Source of the DNA: Nematocida homosporus
Lineage: Eukaryota; Microsporidia
Reading direction: 5' to 3'
Assembly: GCF_024244095.1 (NCBI RefSeq)
Contig: NW_026250683.1
Span: 1-64,000 of the forward strand
Length of the DNA: 64,000 nt
Position numbers and translations under genes: made by a program. This document shows positions 36,824 to 46,979 of this stretch, in pieces. The number at the start of each line of letters is the position of its first letter. Within the stretch, counting starts at the first letter, position 1. The notes under the pieces are model-generated. The model had not been told where the DNA came from. It worked only from the letters and a program-made list of their open reading frames with translations, and searched no databases.

Positions 36824-38599
36824 ATGGATGGTAATCGACGTAAAGATTGGTTTTATTCTAGAGATAGTAGAAGGGGAGGTCGTTCTAATATGCCTAGAGA
36901 TTCTACTAGTAGTTCTGGTGGATATTTCTCCAATTACGATCCAAATAGACGGTCTAATTGGCCACAAGCCAGGAGAAGGCCATTCCAACGACGCACGTAT
37001 GAAGATATGCCACGTTCAGACCGAGTCCCCGTCCGAGGCACACTCTCTCCCACCACTTACACCCATCCAGAAGGTCTACCAGAAAGACCTCTTACTCCCC
37101 CCACCACTACTAACTCCACTCCCACCACTACTAACTCAGCTCAACTCAATACCCCTACCACTCAAACCACCCCTACACATACTAACTCCACCCCTACACA
37201 TACTAACTCCGCTACTAACTCCACTACTACTCATACTAACACCACACATACTCATCCCAACTCAATAATACCACCCCAACCATTACATCCTAATGATAAT
37301 ACCTATACTCCTCCAAATCAGCCCAATTTAATATTAAGTCGTGCACCAGAAGAGATGACTAAGACAATGACTAGCGAACTAAATAATGAACTAAACGATA
37401 AACCAACCAGTCCAGTCACTAGTAACTTAACTAGTAGTACTTCTGAAATACCCGGAATCCTTCATACTCCAGAAGATGACCAAGACTCTCCTTCCCTTCA
37501 ACTAAGTACTTGGCCCCACCAACCTGAACCATCTACTAGTCCAGAACTATCCGGTAGTTTACGTATTCCTCCTGTTTATGCTTATATCCTGGCTAAAGCT
37601 AAAGTAGCTCAAGAAGAGGCCGAACGAGTCTATCATATTAATGCTGCCCTCCGCCGACCGACGGCCACTCGACTTCCTTTGGAAATTGAGTTCTGGTCCC
37701 AGTGCCCAGAACTAGCTGCCTTAGGTACTTTAAGAGAAGAAGTACCAGAAGTCCTTATGGCCGCTGAACAAAGAAGTCGACTTAATGAAGCATGGATCCC
37801 AGATATTACTCCAGCCCAAGTAACTCTTTACCTCTACGATACAACTATTAAAGACCCACAAGCTCATCATTCTCAGCACAGTCAAGTCTATACTTACCTT
37901 GGAGAAGACGATCTCTTAAAGAAAGCCTTTGCTGAAGTGGGTAAAGACTTTGTCCGGATTAATCGTGAGTTCTTACCCTGGCGTAAACCAGCTGAAGTAA
38001 TTCATCTTTATTATCATAAGAAGTATACTCTTCGTCTTAAACTTTGGAAGAATGCTTATCGGGATACTCGTAAAATAGCTGATGTAGACTTAAAAGACCT
38101 TGTGCAACGCGAATGGACGCAAACCGACCAGGACCTCTTTGCCGCTCTTTTCCCTACCCTCGGCAAGAAATGGACCCTGTACATAGAGAGTATTAAAGGC
38201 AAAACAGAAGGAGATATCAGAGCTTATTACAAGTACTATAAGAAGTTTATTCAAAAACCACCCACTCGACCCCCACGTCCCGATAAGAAACGAGATCCAC
38301 CCCCTGATGGACATTGGCAAGTGCATGAACGACAAATGTTTGCCCTTCTTTTCCCGCATATCGGTAAAAACTGGAGTGTTCTGGCCAATTACCTTGTTAC
38401 TAAGAATGCCACTGAAATCCGCAGTTATCACCGCCTCCATTATAAGAACCTCAGTGCGGGTGAACGAATTCTTGAGACGCACTTAAGAGATCTTGGGCCA
38501 CCACAAGTCAGGACTGAACCTTTAGCTCTAAATCAACGATCCGGCCACCAACAAGCCCATTCTACCTTTGCCGGTGTCTTATTTAGCAGTTATAAATAG
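36824..38599 (+). CDS. SANT/Myb-domain protein (chromatin corepressor-like)
   Basis: A 591-aa protein from ATG 36824, chosen because a T-rich tract lies directly in front; 36755 and 36803 are alternatives. Residues 1-250 are Arg-rich then Thr/Asn/Pro/Ser low complexity (TTTNSTPTTTNS, THTNSTPTHTNS). The C-terminal half has three SANT-like modules: one with LLKKAFAEVGKDFVRINREF (about 360-400), a second REWTQTDQDLFAALFPTLGKKW (about 427-475), and a third HWQVHERQMFALLFPHIGKNW with KNATEIRSYHRLHYKN (about 500-550). The pattern W-x-E-x2-FA-x-LFP-x-GK-W is that of SANT modules in NCoR/Snt1- or Rcor-type deacetylase complexes. A nuclear role is likely; the exact orthologue is open. Confidence 0.7.
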   Translation: MDGNRRKDWFYSRDSRRGGRSNMPRDSTSSSGGYFSNYDPNRRSNWPQARRRPFQRRTYEDMPRSDRVPVRGTLSPTTYTHPEGLPERPLTPPTTTNSTPTTTNSAQLNTPTTQTTPTHTNSTPTHTNSATNSTTTHTNTTHTHPNSIIPPQPLHPNDNTYTPPNQPNLILSRAPEEMTKTMTSELNNELNDKPTSPVTSNLTSSTSEIPGILHTPEDDQDSPSLQLSTWPHQPEPSTSPELSGSLRIPPVYAYILAKAKVAQEEAERVYHINAALRRPTATRLPLEIEFWSQCPELAALGTLREEVPEVLMAAEQRSRLNEAWIPDITPAQVTLYLYDTTIKDPQAHHSQHSQVYTYLGEDDLLKKAFAEVGKDFVRINREFLPWRKPAEVIHLYYHKKYTLRLKLWKNAYRDTRKIADVDLKDLVQREWTQTDQDLFAALFPTLGKKWTLYIESIKGKTEGDIRAYYKYYKKFIQKPPTRPPRPDKKRDPPPDGHWQVHERQMFALLFPHIGKNWSVLANYLVTKNATEIRSYHRLHYKNLSAGERILETHLRDLGPPQVRTEPLALNQRSGHQQAHSTFAGVLFSSYK

Positions 38600-38627
38600 A
38601 ACTCGGCAATCTCAGTGCAAAATTTGC

Positions 38628-39785
38628 ATGACGTCAGAGATTGAACCAATTGATACGTACATTAATCCATTAGAAGCAACGTACAATGACTATCTTTTAG
38701 AGAAAATAACAGAAATGTTCAATCGTGAAGAAAAAGATGCTTTTATAACGGCTTCTGATGCCCAACGGCCTATAACTATTCGGGCCAACCGTTTAAAAAC
38801 CACTCGTAGTAGTTTGATCCAAAAACTAACCCATCGTGGGGTTAATCTAGAAAAGATTGATTGGAGTGATGCCGGAGCCGTAGTTTATAACAGCAGTGTG
38901 CCAATTGGTGCTACACCTGAGTATTTAGCTGGCCAGTATATTCTTCAAGGTGCTTCTTCTATGCTACCAGTCCTGGCTTTATCTCCCCAACCAGAAGATG
39001 TAGTAGTGGATATGTGTGCTGCCCCAGGGGGTAAGACTTCTCATTTAGCCGCTGTTATGGGTAATAAGGGTACTATTTATGCTAATGATGTTAGTGCTAG
39101 TCGGGCAGTTGCTTTAGCTGCTAATTTACAACGGATGGGAGTGAGTAATACTATTTGTACGGTTATGGATGCTTTGGCTTTGCCTTATACTAGGGTTAAT
39201 AAGGTTTTATTGGATGCACCTTGTTCTGGGACGGGTGTTCTGGCTAAAGATCCGGCGGCTAAACGGAATAAGGATGCTATGAGTGTGCGGCGGTTGCAGG
39301 AGAAGCAGAAAGAGTTGATTTTAAAGGCATTTGATATGTTGAATCCTAAAGATCCGGCTAATTCAGTGCTGGTTTATTCGACTTGTTCTATTCTGGTGGA
39401 GGAGAATGAGTGTGTGGTTGACTATCTCTTGCGGAAGAGGAAGAATGCTAAGGTAGTTGATACGGAGTTACCGATTGGGAAGAATGGGTTTAGTTCTTAC
39501 CGGGGGAAGATCTTCCATCCGAGTTTGAAACTTACGCGGCGGTTCTATCCCCACGTGCACAACACGGATGGGTTCTATGTGGCCCGGATTAAGAAGATGG
39601 GATACTCGCCGGAAGAGATAGCTGCTAAGCCGGCGGTTAAGGCAGCTGCTAAATCCGAAGGGGCAACGGCCGTTACCAAGAAGAAGGCGGCATTACCTAC
39701 GGCATCGGACCGGGCTAGAAAAGGTCTGCGCCCTAAACGAGCTCAACGCTCGCCTAAGACTAACAAGCGCCCCAAGAAGGAGTAG
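38628..39785 (+). CDS. NOP2: NOP2/NSUN1 25S rRNA cytosine-C5 methyltransferase
   Basis: A 385-aa protein from ATG 38628; the frame runs back to a TTG that overlaps the upstream gene, which I reject. It has an RANRLKTTR RNA-binding region, then the NOP2-typical SSVPIGATPEYLAGQY and QGASSMLPV. The SAM site is DMCAAPGGKTSHLAA (about 126-140). The two catalytic cysteines are C199 in DAPCSGTG and C253 in YSTCS, followed by FHPSLKLTRRFYPHVHNTDG and a Lys-rich tail. It methylates 25S rRNA and acts in 60S biogenesis in the nucleolus. The long acidic N-terminus of yeast NOP2 (618 aa) is missing. TGACGTCA overlaps the start codon. Confidence 0.92.
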   Translation: MTSEIEPIDTYINPLEATYNDYLLEKITEMFNREEKDAFITASDAQRPITIRANRLKTTRSSLIQKLTHRGVNLEKIDWSDAGAVVYNSSVPIGATPEYLAGQYILQGASSMLPVLALSPQPEDVVVDMCAAPGGKTSHLAAVMGNKGTIYANDVSASRAVALAANLQRMGVSNTICTVMDALALPYTRVNKVLLDAPCSGTGVLAKDPAAKRNKDAMSVRRLQEKQKELILKAFDMLNPKDPANSVLVYSTCSILVEENECVVDYLLRKRKNAKVVDTELPIGKNGFSSYRGKIFHPSLKLTRRFYPHVHNTDGFYVARIKKMGYSPEEIAAKPAVKAAAKSEGATAVTKKKAALPTASDRARKGLRPKRAQRSPKTNKRPKKE

Positions 39786-40269
39786 TCGGAAGCCTACTAT
39801 AGATCTAATGGCCGGACCGACGGGTTAGTATTGGGTTGAGTTAAGTTAAGTTAAGTTAAGTGATGTTCGGCTTAAGCTAGGTTTACTTCTTGCGATAATA
39901 AAGATATGATTAGGTTAAGTTATGATTTGGGTTGAGTTGAGTTGAGTTATGATTAAGTTATGTTGAGATATGATTGAGTTGAGTTGTGACTTGAGTTATG
40001 ATATGATTAAGTTGAGTTATGATTAAGATATGATATGGTTGAGTTGAGTTATGTTATGATTTGGTTGATTTGGTTAAGTTGAGTTTGGTTAAGTTAAGTT
40101 AAGATATGATAAGATTTGTTGAGTTAGTGTGGATTAAATAAAAACTAGTTTAAAAGCTAAGTGAATTTGGAATGGGAAAGGGTTTGCTTTATTTTGAAAA
40201 TAGGATTAATATTAGGATTGGATTATATTAAGATTAAGATTAGAGTTGAATTGAGTTAGTATTGGGGTA
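39786..40269. other. Spacer, G/T-rich repeats (GTTGAGTTATGATT units)
   Basis: 39825-40130 is composed of TTGAGTTATGATTAAG-like units. The last part leads into the inverted repeat arm. No gene seen. Confidence 0.5.
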
Positions 40270-40530
40270 GTAAGTGATTACTCGCCGTTTTCAATCCATA
40301 CCAAACCAATACTAAACCAAGACATAATCATATTAGACACTCGTAGGATTTATTGAATAAAGTATCAACTGGATATGATGTGTACAGTATCTAATTGGGT
40401 TGTTATCTTCTTAGCCCATGTAGATCATGTATTTGTAGTTGGGAATTGTACTATACCAATCTTTAACTCAATCTAACTCAACTCACTACCAACTCAATAG
40501 AATGTCGTATATTGAACATCATAGTTAGTA
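40270..40530 (+). repeat. Left arm of ~250 bp inverted repeat (partner 49783-50033)
   Basis: Starts GTAAGTGATTACTCGCCG and ends TGAACATCATAGTTAGTA. Its reverse complement recurs at 49783-50033 with high identity by eye, including TTAGACACTCGTAGGATT and TAGATCATGTATTTGTAG. Non-coding; lies just downstream of the 1337-aa gene. Confidence 0.8.
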
Positions 40531-40573
40531 TTGGGTTGTTGGGTCTTTTAGAGCTATTAAGTTAGATTAGGAT

Positions 40574-43500
40574 TTATTGAGGTGGTTGTGGTGGGCACGG
40601 GGGGTGAACAGTATGGTGGGCACTATAGTATGGGGGTGGTGGGTTGTAGTAGGGTCCTTGTTGGGGCTGGTTAGTAAAGGCCGGATTGGTGGGGTCGTTG
40701 CCTGGGGCAGAATTATCATGTTGGGTGTTGTAGGGGGCGTTGCCGAAAGAAGAAGAGGTGGTTTGAGACCAGTTGCAGGATGGTCGAGCTAACACATCCT
40801 GTGCGGTATGGGAAGAAGTAGATGGCTGGCCTGAGCAGTCTTGATTAGCATTCATAGGGTAGAGGTGTGTTTGATTCTGGTGATCAAGCGATGCATTGTA
40901 GGAATTATTCTGCTGGTTAGTCGGTTGATTGGCGTATCCTGGGGTGATTTCCTGGCCTGGGAAAGACTGAGTAACATCTTGCCTAGTGAAGTCTAATGGT
41001 GCTTGCGGGGTAGAAGAGTCAGAATAGCATTGATCAGGATAGAATTGGTTGGAGCAAGATGGCATGGCCTGCGGCTGTAGGCCAGAACTAGATGGCTGAT
41101 TAGGATCTGGCTGAGGGGCAACTGGCTGCATATGCTGCAATTGTGTGTAAGAAGTGGAAGAGGTGTTGTGGTAGGGTTGGTTGTGGTAGGGTTGCATATG
41201 GTAGGGTTGGTTGTAGTAGATGCCTGGATGTGGTTGCTGGGTAGAATAATCTGGGGCTTGTTGTTGACTCGGGTAAGTTGAAGAGGATGGTTGAGCTGGA
41301 TAAGCTGTGGTGGATTGCCAATCATTATATTCTTGTTTCAGGTGAGACATTGTGGCTTGCTGATCAGCACTAAACTGGGTTGGTTGAGTAACGGTTGAGG
41401 AAGATGGCGTGTTAGGCTGGCTATCATCAGAAATCTCAATTACCGAATCATCATCAGACAAGCTGGTTTGTTGCTCATCATTGGGTACAGATAAGGCCGA
41501 CTGTGTACTGTTAGAAGTAGAGGGTTGATATGGATTGGGGTATGTGTTTGGTTGTGGATTGGGATATGGATTGGGGTATGTGTTTGGTTGTGGATTGGGT
41601 TGTGGATTGGGGTATGTGCTAGGTTGTGGATTGGGTTGTGGGTTGGGCTGCGGATTGGGGTATGTGGTGGGTTGTGGATTGGCGTATGGATTAGGATATG
41701 GCTCGTTGAGAGGAACCTTGTTTGGTGCTGGGGCTGTTGGCTGACTTTTGGGGAGATCGCTAAGGGTCCAGATGAAAGAGGTTTCGAATGCACTCTCTGG
41801 ACTGGTGGAAAGAATAGTAGCAACAAGAAGATAAAGAATAGTCGACCGCTTGGCGCCTGTACTTGGCTGTTGCGTGTCCCTGGTGTTGAAATAAACAGGA
41901 ATCCGGCCTGGCCTGTACTGGTAGAGAGATAAACCTGCTCTCTTTCTCATTAAATACTGGAGGCGGGATGTATCGTCAACCTGGTACTTGGCAAAGAAGT
42001 GAGGCAGAGATTCGTTTAGAACAATCTCGGGCAGTTTAGTGAATCCTGGTCCGGATAAATAACAGGTGAGAACGGGGAAGAACGAAAGCCGAGGTGAAGT
42101 GGTATAGTGATAGAGGGAGTCTAAAATATCTCTTATATTAACAAAGATGTTGACTGCTTGTAGGTGGGGAAGAATTATATTGTCGCTGTAGGCAGAAGGT
42201 TGATAGTTTATGTGGATACTGTTAAGCGGGCATGGGGTTGCAGGTCTGGTAGGAGTGGTATTAGAAGAACTCGGTGTAGCGCTAGACGTGCTATCAAATC
42301 TAGAAGTTGGCTTGAAGAGACTATTTAAAATACCCCTTAAAGCAACACCAATATTGGTATGGCTGTTGCGGAATTCGGTAAAGCAGATATTAAAGTCTTT
42401 GATGCCGGCTGACCATATGATTGGCTTGGCCGTGTTAAATAGCTGGAGAATTTCATCAATACCTGCACCACCAATAGTAATCTTGTTAATGGTTGTGAGT
42501 GAGTCAATATCAGCTAATGAATTGGAGGCGATTGGATTGCCAGAAGCCGGATTAGCAAAGGTTAGCGTAGATGGCTGTGAGTGAACAAGTTCTAGCACTT
42601 CCAGTGGCTTTAGTTTGTCGGCTAACTGCCTGTGGGCATCGCCAAGCGCATTGATGATAGCCAAGTCCTGAGTTTGGGCATTTTCGAAGGTATAAGGTTG
42701 CGGTAGGCATATCTTTATGGAAGTGACGCACGTGAATAGGGCTAAGTACTTGTAAAAGAACAGGCCGGCCCCATGATAGTCGCGGAAAGTTATGATTAGG
42801 CGAGTTGGTGTGGAATAGTGTTCAGCACAGTCTAACAAGGCGTTATAACTTGTCTCCTCTATTTGGATGGCAAGTTGGTCTTCCATTTGGTAGTCCACAA
42901 TTACTAGTTTCGGCGCATAGAAGATTATTTCCAGGTAGAGTGGGTCTCCTTTGAGCACCAAGGTAGTAAGATTAGGAAATTTAGCGGGTGTGGCTTGCAT
43001 GTTCCTGTTAGATGTAGAAGATTCACTTTCGGGAGCAGGCCTAGTAAGACTATTGGGTTGCAACGTAATGACTTCAGAGACACTAAGGATATCAAGAGAG
43101 AGGATTTTCAACTGAGGCAAATCGGAAATATACTGCCAAATCTGGGTATAAGACCAGGGCTTCGATGTTTTGATATGAAGGCACTCAATAGGAGAGGTGT
43201 TTGGGTGTCGGGGGTAGTTCATGGTTAATCCCTGGCTTTTAAGAATGAAATGGGATTGGTTAGGCTGGCTGGGTGTGTTGTTGATGAATAGATCTGGTCC
43301 AAAAGTTGTAAGCAAAAACTCATTCCCATTTACTATCGCATACGGAGGATACTCTTCTACACCGTGTTTGAAGATTCTAAGATGCCGATTTGGTCTGAGT
43401 AGGGCGGAAATAGTGTAGTGTGGGCAAGTTTTGAGTGGGTTGTTGATGATTAACTCTTCTAAACCTAGAAAGAAGTAGTTGATCGGATAGGTCGTCTGAG

Positions 43501-44587
43501 AAATGAATAATGTATCTATTTTGAGTATTTGAAGAGTGGTGTTCATTCGAGTGGAATGACCATCTAGACATTCATAGGTTGCCATGTGAGTAAAGAGGAG
43601 ATCAAGGGCATGTGATATTTTAGTGTCATAGCCGTGGTTAATATCAGTATTAGAGCATAAAGCGACAGCGTACTTTAAAACATCAGGGCTTGCAAACAAC
43701 GGACAGTCTAGTCCAGGATTACCAATTAGGTCCAAGTACTTGAGTCCAGTATGTTGGTAGATAGAACGCGCACCGAAAAAACAGTGCTTTAAACCGTTAT
43801 GTCTGAGACTAAGAGCTTTTAGGGCTGGGAAGCATTTGAGGCAATCAACTTGAAACTTACTGATTCGATTGTTATTCAGAGTTAGAGTGTGTAGATTTGT
43901 ATGTTTAAACAGAGTGGTTATTTCTTCTGCTCTATCGCATGAAGTACTTATCGAGTTGTCAATCTCTTTGATAATTTCAAAGCTCACTAAATTAGGACAG
44001 ATCAGCTCAAGAATATGCAGTCCATTAAGTTTGTTAATTTGGCACCTAATGCGAATAATAAGGACTCTGAGACTAGCGTTTAGCTCATTTAGAGGTGGCA
44101 ACGAAGGAGTCAATAGGAAGACGACTAACTTACTCTGATTAGAAAATTGGATTACTGTCTTTTGCTCTTTGGTTGTTGATAGGCCTGGTTTCGGTCGCCA
44201 TAAACTAAGTTTAGGGTTGTCATAAGGTGAAGTTCCAAGTTTAGCCTTTTGAGATTTAATTGGCCCACCGGCACTAGAACTTGAAGTACCAGGGGCATTC
44301 ATCTTTGGTTGTCGTGGATCAATTAGTTTGATTGGTCGAGTAACTATTGGCTGTTTAGGTTCTTCTAATGAACTTGGCTGATTATGATGTAATGGGGCCG
44401 AGTATATTGGTTGATTATTTCTAGGGTCATTATAAGCATCCGATGTACTTATCTGGCTAGAATGTAACTGAGTAAAAGTTGGAGGCGGATTAGGTCCCAA
44501 ATCAAAAGACTGATTGCTAGAACAGTTCATTAAGCCTAGAAGGCATAAATAAATCCAGTTAAATCTAGATATTAAGTTGAACTTCAT
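40574..44587 (-). CDS. Large LRR membrane protein with long disordered Gln/Asn/Pro tail
   Basis: A 1337-aa protein with signal peptide (about 5-24, WIYLCLLGLMNCSS). The N-terminal half has classical leucine-rich repeats near 230-290 (LHTLTLNNNRI, LKALSLRHNGL, LKYLDLIGNPGL) that become irregular afterwards. A membrane segment is likely near 912-927 (STILYLLVATILSTS). The last ~400 residues are low complexity: (Y)PNPQPN units near 955-1010, then QPYHNQPYHM-like and Ser/Gln-rich sequence. Layout suggests LRR domain on the exported side, one membrane pass, and a long disordered tail. It may serve recognition or adhesion; that is inference. No enzyme motif seen. Confidence 0.7.
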   Translation of the reverse strand: MKFNLISRFNWIYLCLLGLMNCSSNQSFDLGPNPPPTFTQLHSSQISTSDAYNDPRNNQPIYSAPLHHNQPSSLEEPKQPIVTRPIKLIDPRQPKMNAPGTSSSSAGGPIKSQKAKLGTSPYDNPKLSLWRPKPGLSTTKEQKTVIQFSNQSKLVVFLLTPSLPPLNELNASLRVLIIRIRCQINKLNGLHILELICPNLVSFEIIKEIDNSISTSCDRAEEITTLFKHTNLHTLTLNNNRISKFQVDCLKCFPALKALSLRHNGLKHCFFGARSIYQHTGLKYLDLIGNPGLDCPLFASPDVLKYAVALCSNTDINHGYDTKISHALDLLFTHMATYECLDGHSTRMNTTLQILKIDTLFISQTTYPINYFFLGLEELIINNPLKTCPHYTISALLRPNRHLRIFKHGVEEYPPYAIVNGNEFLLTTFGPDLFINNTPSQPNQSHFILKSQGLTMNYPRHPNTSPIECLHIKTSKPWSYTQIWQYISDLPQLKILSLDILSVSEVITLQPNSLTRPAPESESSTSNRNMQATPAKFPNLTTLVLKGDPLYLEIIFYAPKLVIVDYQMEDQLAIQIEETSYNALLDCAEHYSTPTRLIITFRDYHGAGLFFYKYLALFTCVTSIKICLPQPYTFENAQTQDLAIINALGDAHRQLADKLKPLEVLELVHSQPSTLTFANPASGNPIASNSLADIDSLTTINKITIGGAGIDEILQLFNTAKPIIWSAGIKDFNICFTEFRNSHTNIGVALRGILNSLFKPTSRFDSTSSATPSSSNTTPTRPATPCPLNSIHINYQPSAYSDNIILPHLQAVNIFVNIRDILDSLYHYTTSPRLSFFPVLTCYLSGPGFTKLPEIVLNESLPHFFAKYQVDDTSRLQYLMRKRAGLSLYQYRPGRIPVYFNTRDTQQPSTGAKRSTILYLLVATILSTSPESAFETSFIWTLSDLPKSQPTAPAPNKVPLNEPYPNPYANPQPTTYPNPQPNPQPNPQPSTYPNPQPNPQPNTYPNPYPNPQPNTYPNPYQPSTSNSTQSALSVPNDEQQTSLSDDDSVIEISDDSQPNTPSSSTVTQPTQFSADQQATMSHLKQEYNDWQSTTAYPAQPSSSTYPSQQQAPDYSTQQPHPGIYYNQPYHMQPYHNQPYHNTSSTSYTQLQHMQPVAPQPDPNQPSSSGLQPQAMPSCSNQFYPDQCYSDSSTPQAPLDFTRQDVTQSFPGQEITPGYANQPTNQQNNSYNASLDHQNQTHLYPMNANQDCSGQPSTSSHTAQDVLARPSCNWSQTTSSSFGNAPYNTQHDNSAPGNDPTNPAFTNQPQQGPYYNPPPPYYSAHHTVHPPCPPQPPQ

Positions 44588-44699
44588 TAAGGGTTTAAAA
44601 AACTACTCTATATATATGTTAAAATATGTCTAAGCAGGGGTCAATGTAATACTCAATACTAACTCAATACTAACTCAATACTAACTTAATACTTAACCA

Positions 44700-45000
44700 A
44701 TAAATACTCCATTAAAGACATTCCTTGATACGAGCATTGGTGTCTTTTATTAAATAAATGTGAGTGTGTTGAAATAAGATGACGTCATATCGAATTGCAG
44801 ATAAGATATGAAAAATTACTTTGGTTAAAACACCCTGATTTTATTAAAGCTACGTGTTAGTAGCAGTGTGCACTAAGTAGTGTGTACTAAGTAGTGAATA
44901 GTAAGTAGTGTGTACTAAGTAGTGATCAGGTTGATTGTTGGGAGAAATGAGTAGTGGTAGGATGACAGTACTACAGTAAAGTATGACGAAATCAGTTATT
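44700..45000 (+). repeat. Dispersed repeat family 1, copy C (TGACGTCA at 44780)
   Basis: Contains ACTCCATTAAAGACA, TTTTATTAAATAAATG, GTTGAAATAAGATGACGTCA, four GTACTAAGTAGTG-type units (44870-44922), GTGATCAGGTTGATTG and the tail GGATGACAGTACTACAG. These blocks correspond to copy A in the same order. Confidence 0.65.
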
Positions 45001-45244
45001 CTGAGTTGTGCCTTAGTTTATATTTTTAAGTGATCTAACTTTAGATAAGCTGGTTGAGTTTGAATATGTGTGTTGGGTTAGTATTTAGTCCTTACAAAGG
45101 CAAGACTAACTGAACTATGTACTAATTTCAGCTCTTTTCTTCTATAAACAAATGCCAATACTAACCCAATGAAGTAATAAAATCAACTATAATCTATGAA
45201 TTATAAGCAACTATCTAAGTAGCAAGTCTTTACTTATCTCAATA

Positions 45245-45340
45245 CCAACCCAGTACATACTCTATTAAAGGCAGACCTTGATACGACATAGTCGGCTGTT
45301 TATTGAATATAGACGATAATATGACGTCATACTAACCCAA
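45245..45340 (+). repeat. Dispersed repeat family 1, copy D (TGACGTCA at 45322), short
   Basis: TACTCTATTAAAGGCAGACC, TTGATACGACA, GTTTATTGAATA and ATATGACGTCATACTAA follow the order of copies A and C. The 3' part is missing or diverged. Confidence 0.55.
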
Positions 45341-45605
45341 GGCTAATCCGATTGCTACTGAGTTAGTATTTGATATGACTTGAATTCTCTACTAACCCAA
45401 TACCAATGCGTTCGGTTAGTAAATAAGTGATTTGGTAGTGAGATAGTGTTAAGGTGATGTTAGGATGGTATTAAGATAGTGCTAACCCAATCAGTTGGTA
45501 CTATAGTATGGGGCTGGCATGAAATAGGACGTATAGGATAGAATACAACCTCAGAATTGTGTACTATAACTTTAGAATTGTGTTCTGACTATAATAAACA
45601 TTTCC

Positions 45606-45616
45606 ATAAAAGGAAA
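45606..45616 (+). promoter_or_regulatory. TATA-like ATAAAAGGAAA motif
   Basis: The 11-mer ATAAAAGGAAA lies 54 bp before the AsnRS ATG. The same word occurs at 33034, 36559 and 58891, each time in a spacer. A core-promoter role is inference. Confidence 0.4.
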
Positions 45617-45659
45617 AGATTGGCCTTCATTCTATAAATCCAAGTCTCTTTTTTAGTTT

Positions 45660-46979
45660 ATGGAAACAGCTACACCACTTATTCTACAAATTAGAGATAT
45701 AACTGAACAATCAATTGGTCAACGTGTCCAATTCAAAGGTTGGGCTAGAATGGTCCATGAAGTCGGTAAAAAGACCTTTTTCACTGTCTATTCAGGTGGT
45801 TATTTAGTCAAATGCATTTACAAGGCCACTGAAGAACGGTTGCATTTAACCAAACATACTTCTGTTGTTGTTACTGGCACTGTTAAGGCCAACTTTACTA
45901 AAGACCAATTCCCATGTGAAGTAGACGTAGAAACTTGTGAAATCTTTGGGGGTAAAGTTGCGCCCGGCTTTGAGATTAGCAAAGACACTAGTGAATCTAT
46001 TATGTGGGACCATGCCCATCTTTTAATACGTGAGCCTGAAAGAGCTGCTGTGCTTTTAGCCCGAGCTGAACTCTTAAAGATTATACGGGAGTACTACAAC
46101 CAATCTGAGTACGTTGAAATTACTCCTCCAACTTTAGTGCAAACTCAAGTGGAAGGGGGCAGTACTCTTTTTGAACTAGATTACTTTAACGAACCGGCTT
46201 TTCTTACTCAGAGCTCACAACTCTACCTAGAGACAGTTGTGCCTGTTTTTGACAAGTCTTACTGCATTGCTTCTTCCTACCGAGCTGAGAAGAGTAGCAC
46301 TCGGCGCCATCTTAGTGAGTACACCCATATTGAAGCTGAACTGGCTTGGATTGAGTTTGATCAATTATTAGATAGTATTGAAGAGTTACTTATCTCCATT
46401 ATTAGCGGGTTCAACATTCGATGTCTTCCCATCATCAAAAGATTTGGTTTAGAGGCTAAAGTGTTCCCAGTTCCTGATAAGGGATTCCCAAGAGTAACTC
46501 ATCGGGAGGCCATTGATATTCTACGAGCTAGTGGCAAGTTTATGAAAGACGATGGTAGTCAGTACACTTACGACGATGACATTCCCGATTTGCCAGAAAG
46601 ATACATTTGCCAGCACGTGGGACAGGGCAAGCCCGTGTTTATGACCCATTTCCCAGCCCACTTAAAGAGTTTCTATATGGCTAAAGATGCAGATGGTACT
46701 ACCTTGAGTTGTGACCTTCTTTTCCCCGAGGTTGGTGAAATCGTAGGAGGATCCATGAGGATACATAACTACGACGAACTGGTGGCTGGCTTTGAAAGGG
46801 AGAACATTTCCCCGGCTCCATACACGTTCTATACTGACCAAGCTTTATATGGACCTTGTCCACATGGCGGGTACGGACTTGGATTTGAGAGAATCATTAT
46901 GGGTCTACTCCCTGAGCTGGTGAGTAAAGTAAGATTTGCCTGTCTCTATCCTCGTTTCCTGGGCCGGTGCACTCCTTAA
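45660..46979 (+). CDS. Asparaginyl-tRNA synthetase, cytosolic
   Basis: A 439-aa protein. The N-terminal OB fold (about 20-100: GQRVQFKGWARMVHEVGK, VVVTGTVKA) binds the anticodon. The class II core follows: TPPTLVQTQVEGGSTLF, then LTQSSQLYLETVVPVF, motif 2 SSYRAEKSSTRRHLSEYTHIEAE, and motif 3 GGYGLGFERIIMGLL near 405. The QVEGGSTLF and THIEAE forms are those of eukaryotic AsnRS rather than AspRS. Single, compact version without the N-terminal extension of animal enzymes. It lies inside the inverted-repeat-bounded block. Confidence 0.92.
   Translation: METATPLILQIRDITEQSIGQRVQFKGWARMVHEVGKKTFFTVYSGGYLVKCIYKATEERLHLTKHTSVVVTGTVKANFTKDQFPCEVDVETCEIFGGKVAPGFEISKDTSESIMWDHAHLLIREPERAAVLLARAELLKIIREYYNQSEYVEITPPTLVQTQVEGGSTLFELDYFNEPAFLTQSSQLYLETVVPVFDKSYCIASSYRAEKSSTRRHLSEYTHIEAELAWIEFDQLLDSIEELLISIISGFNIRCLPIIKRFGLEAKVFPVPDKGFPRVTHREAIDILRASGKFMKDDGSQYTYDDDIPDLPERYICQHVGQGKPVFMTHFPAHLKSFYMAKDADGTTLSCDLLFPEVGEIVGGSMRIHNYDELVAGFERENISPAPYTFYTDQALYGPCPHGGYGLGFERIIMGLLPELVSKVRFACLYPRFLGRCTP

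Larger units (their letters stand above)
44588..45659. other. 1.07-kb spacer with two dispersed repeat copies, no gene seen
   Basis: Holds repeat family 1 copies C (about 44700-45000) and D (about 45245-45340), (GTACTAAGTAGTGT) units and short A/C- or G/T-rich blocks. The last 60 bp carry the promoter-like motif of the next gene. Confidence 0.55.

Noticed and set aside
41525..41932. Gly/Cys/Trp-rich frame opposite the LRR protein tail
   Set aside because: Antisense shadow of the PNPQPN repeat in the 1337-aa gene.
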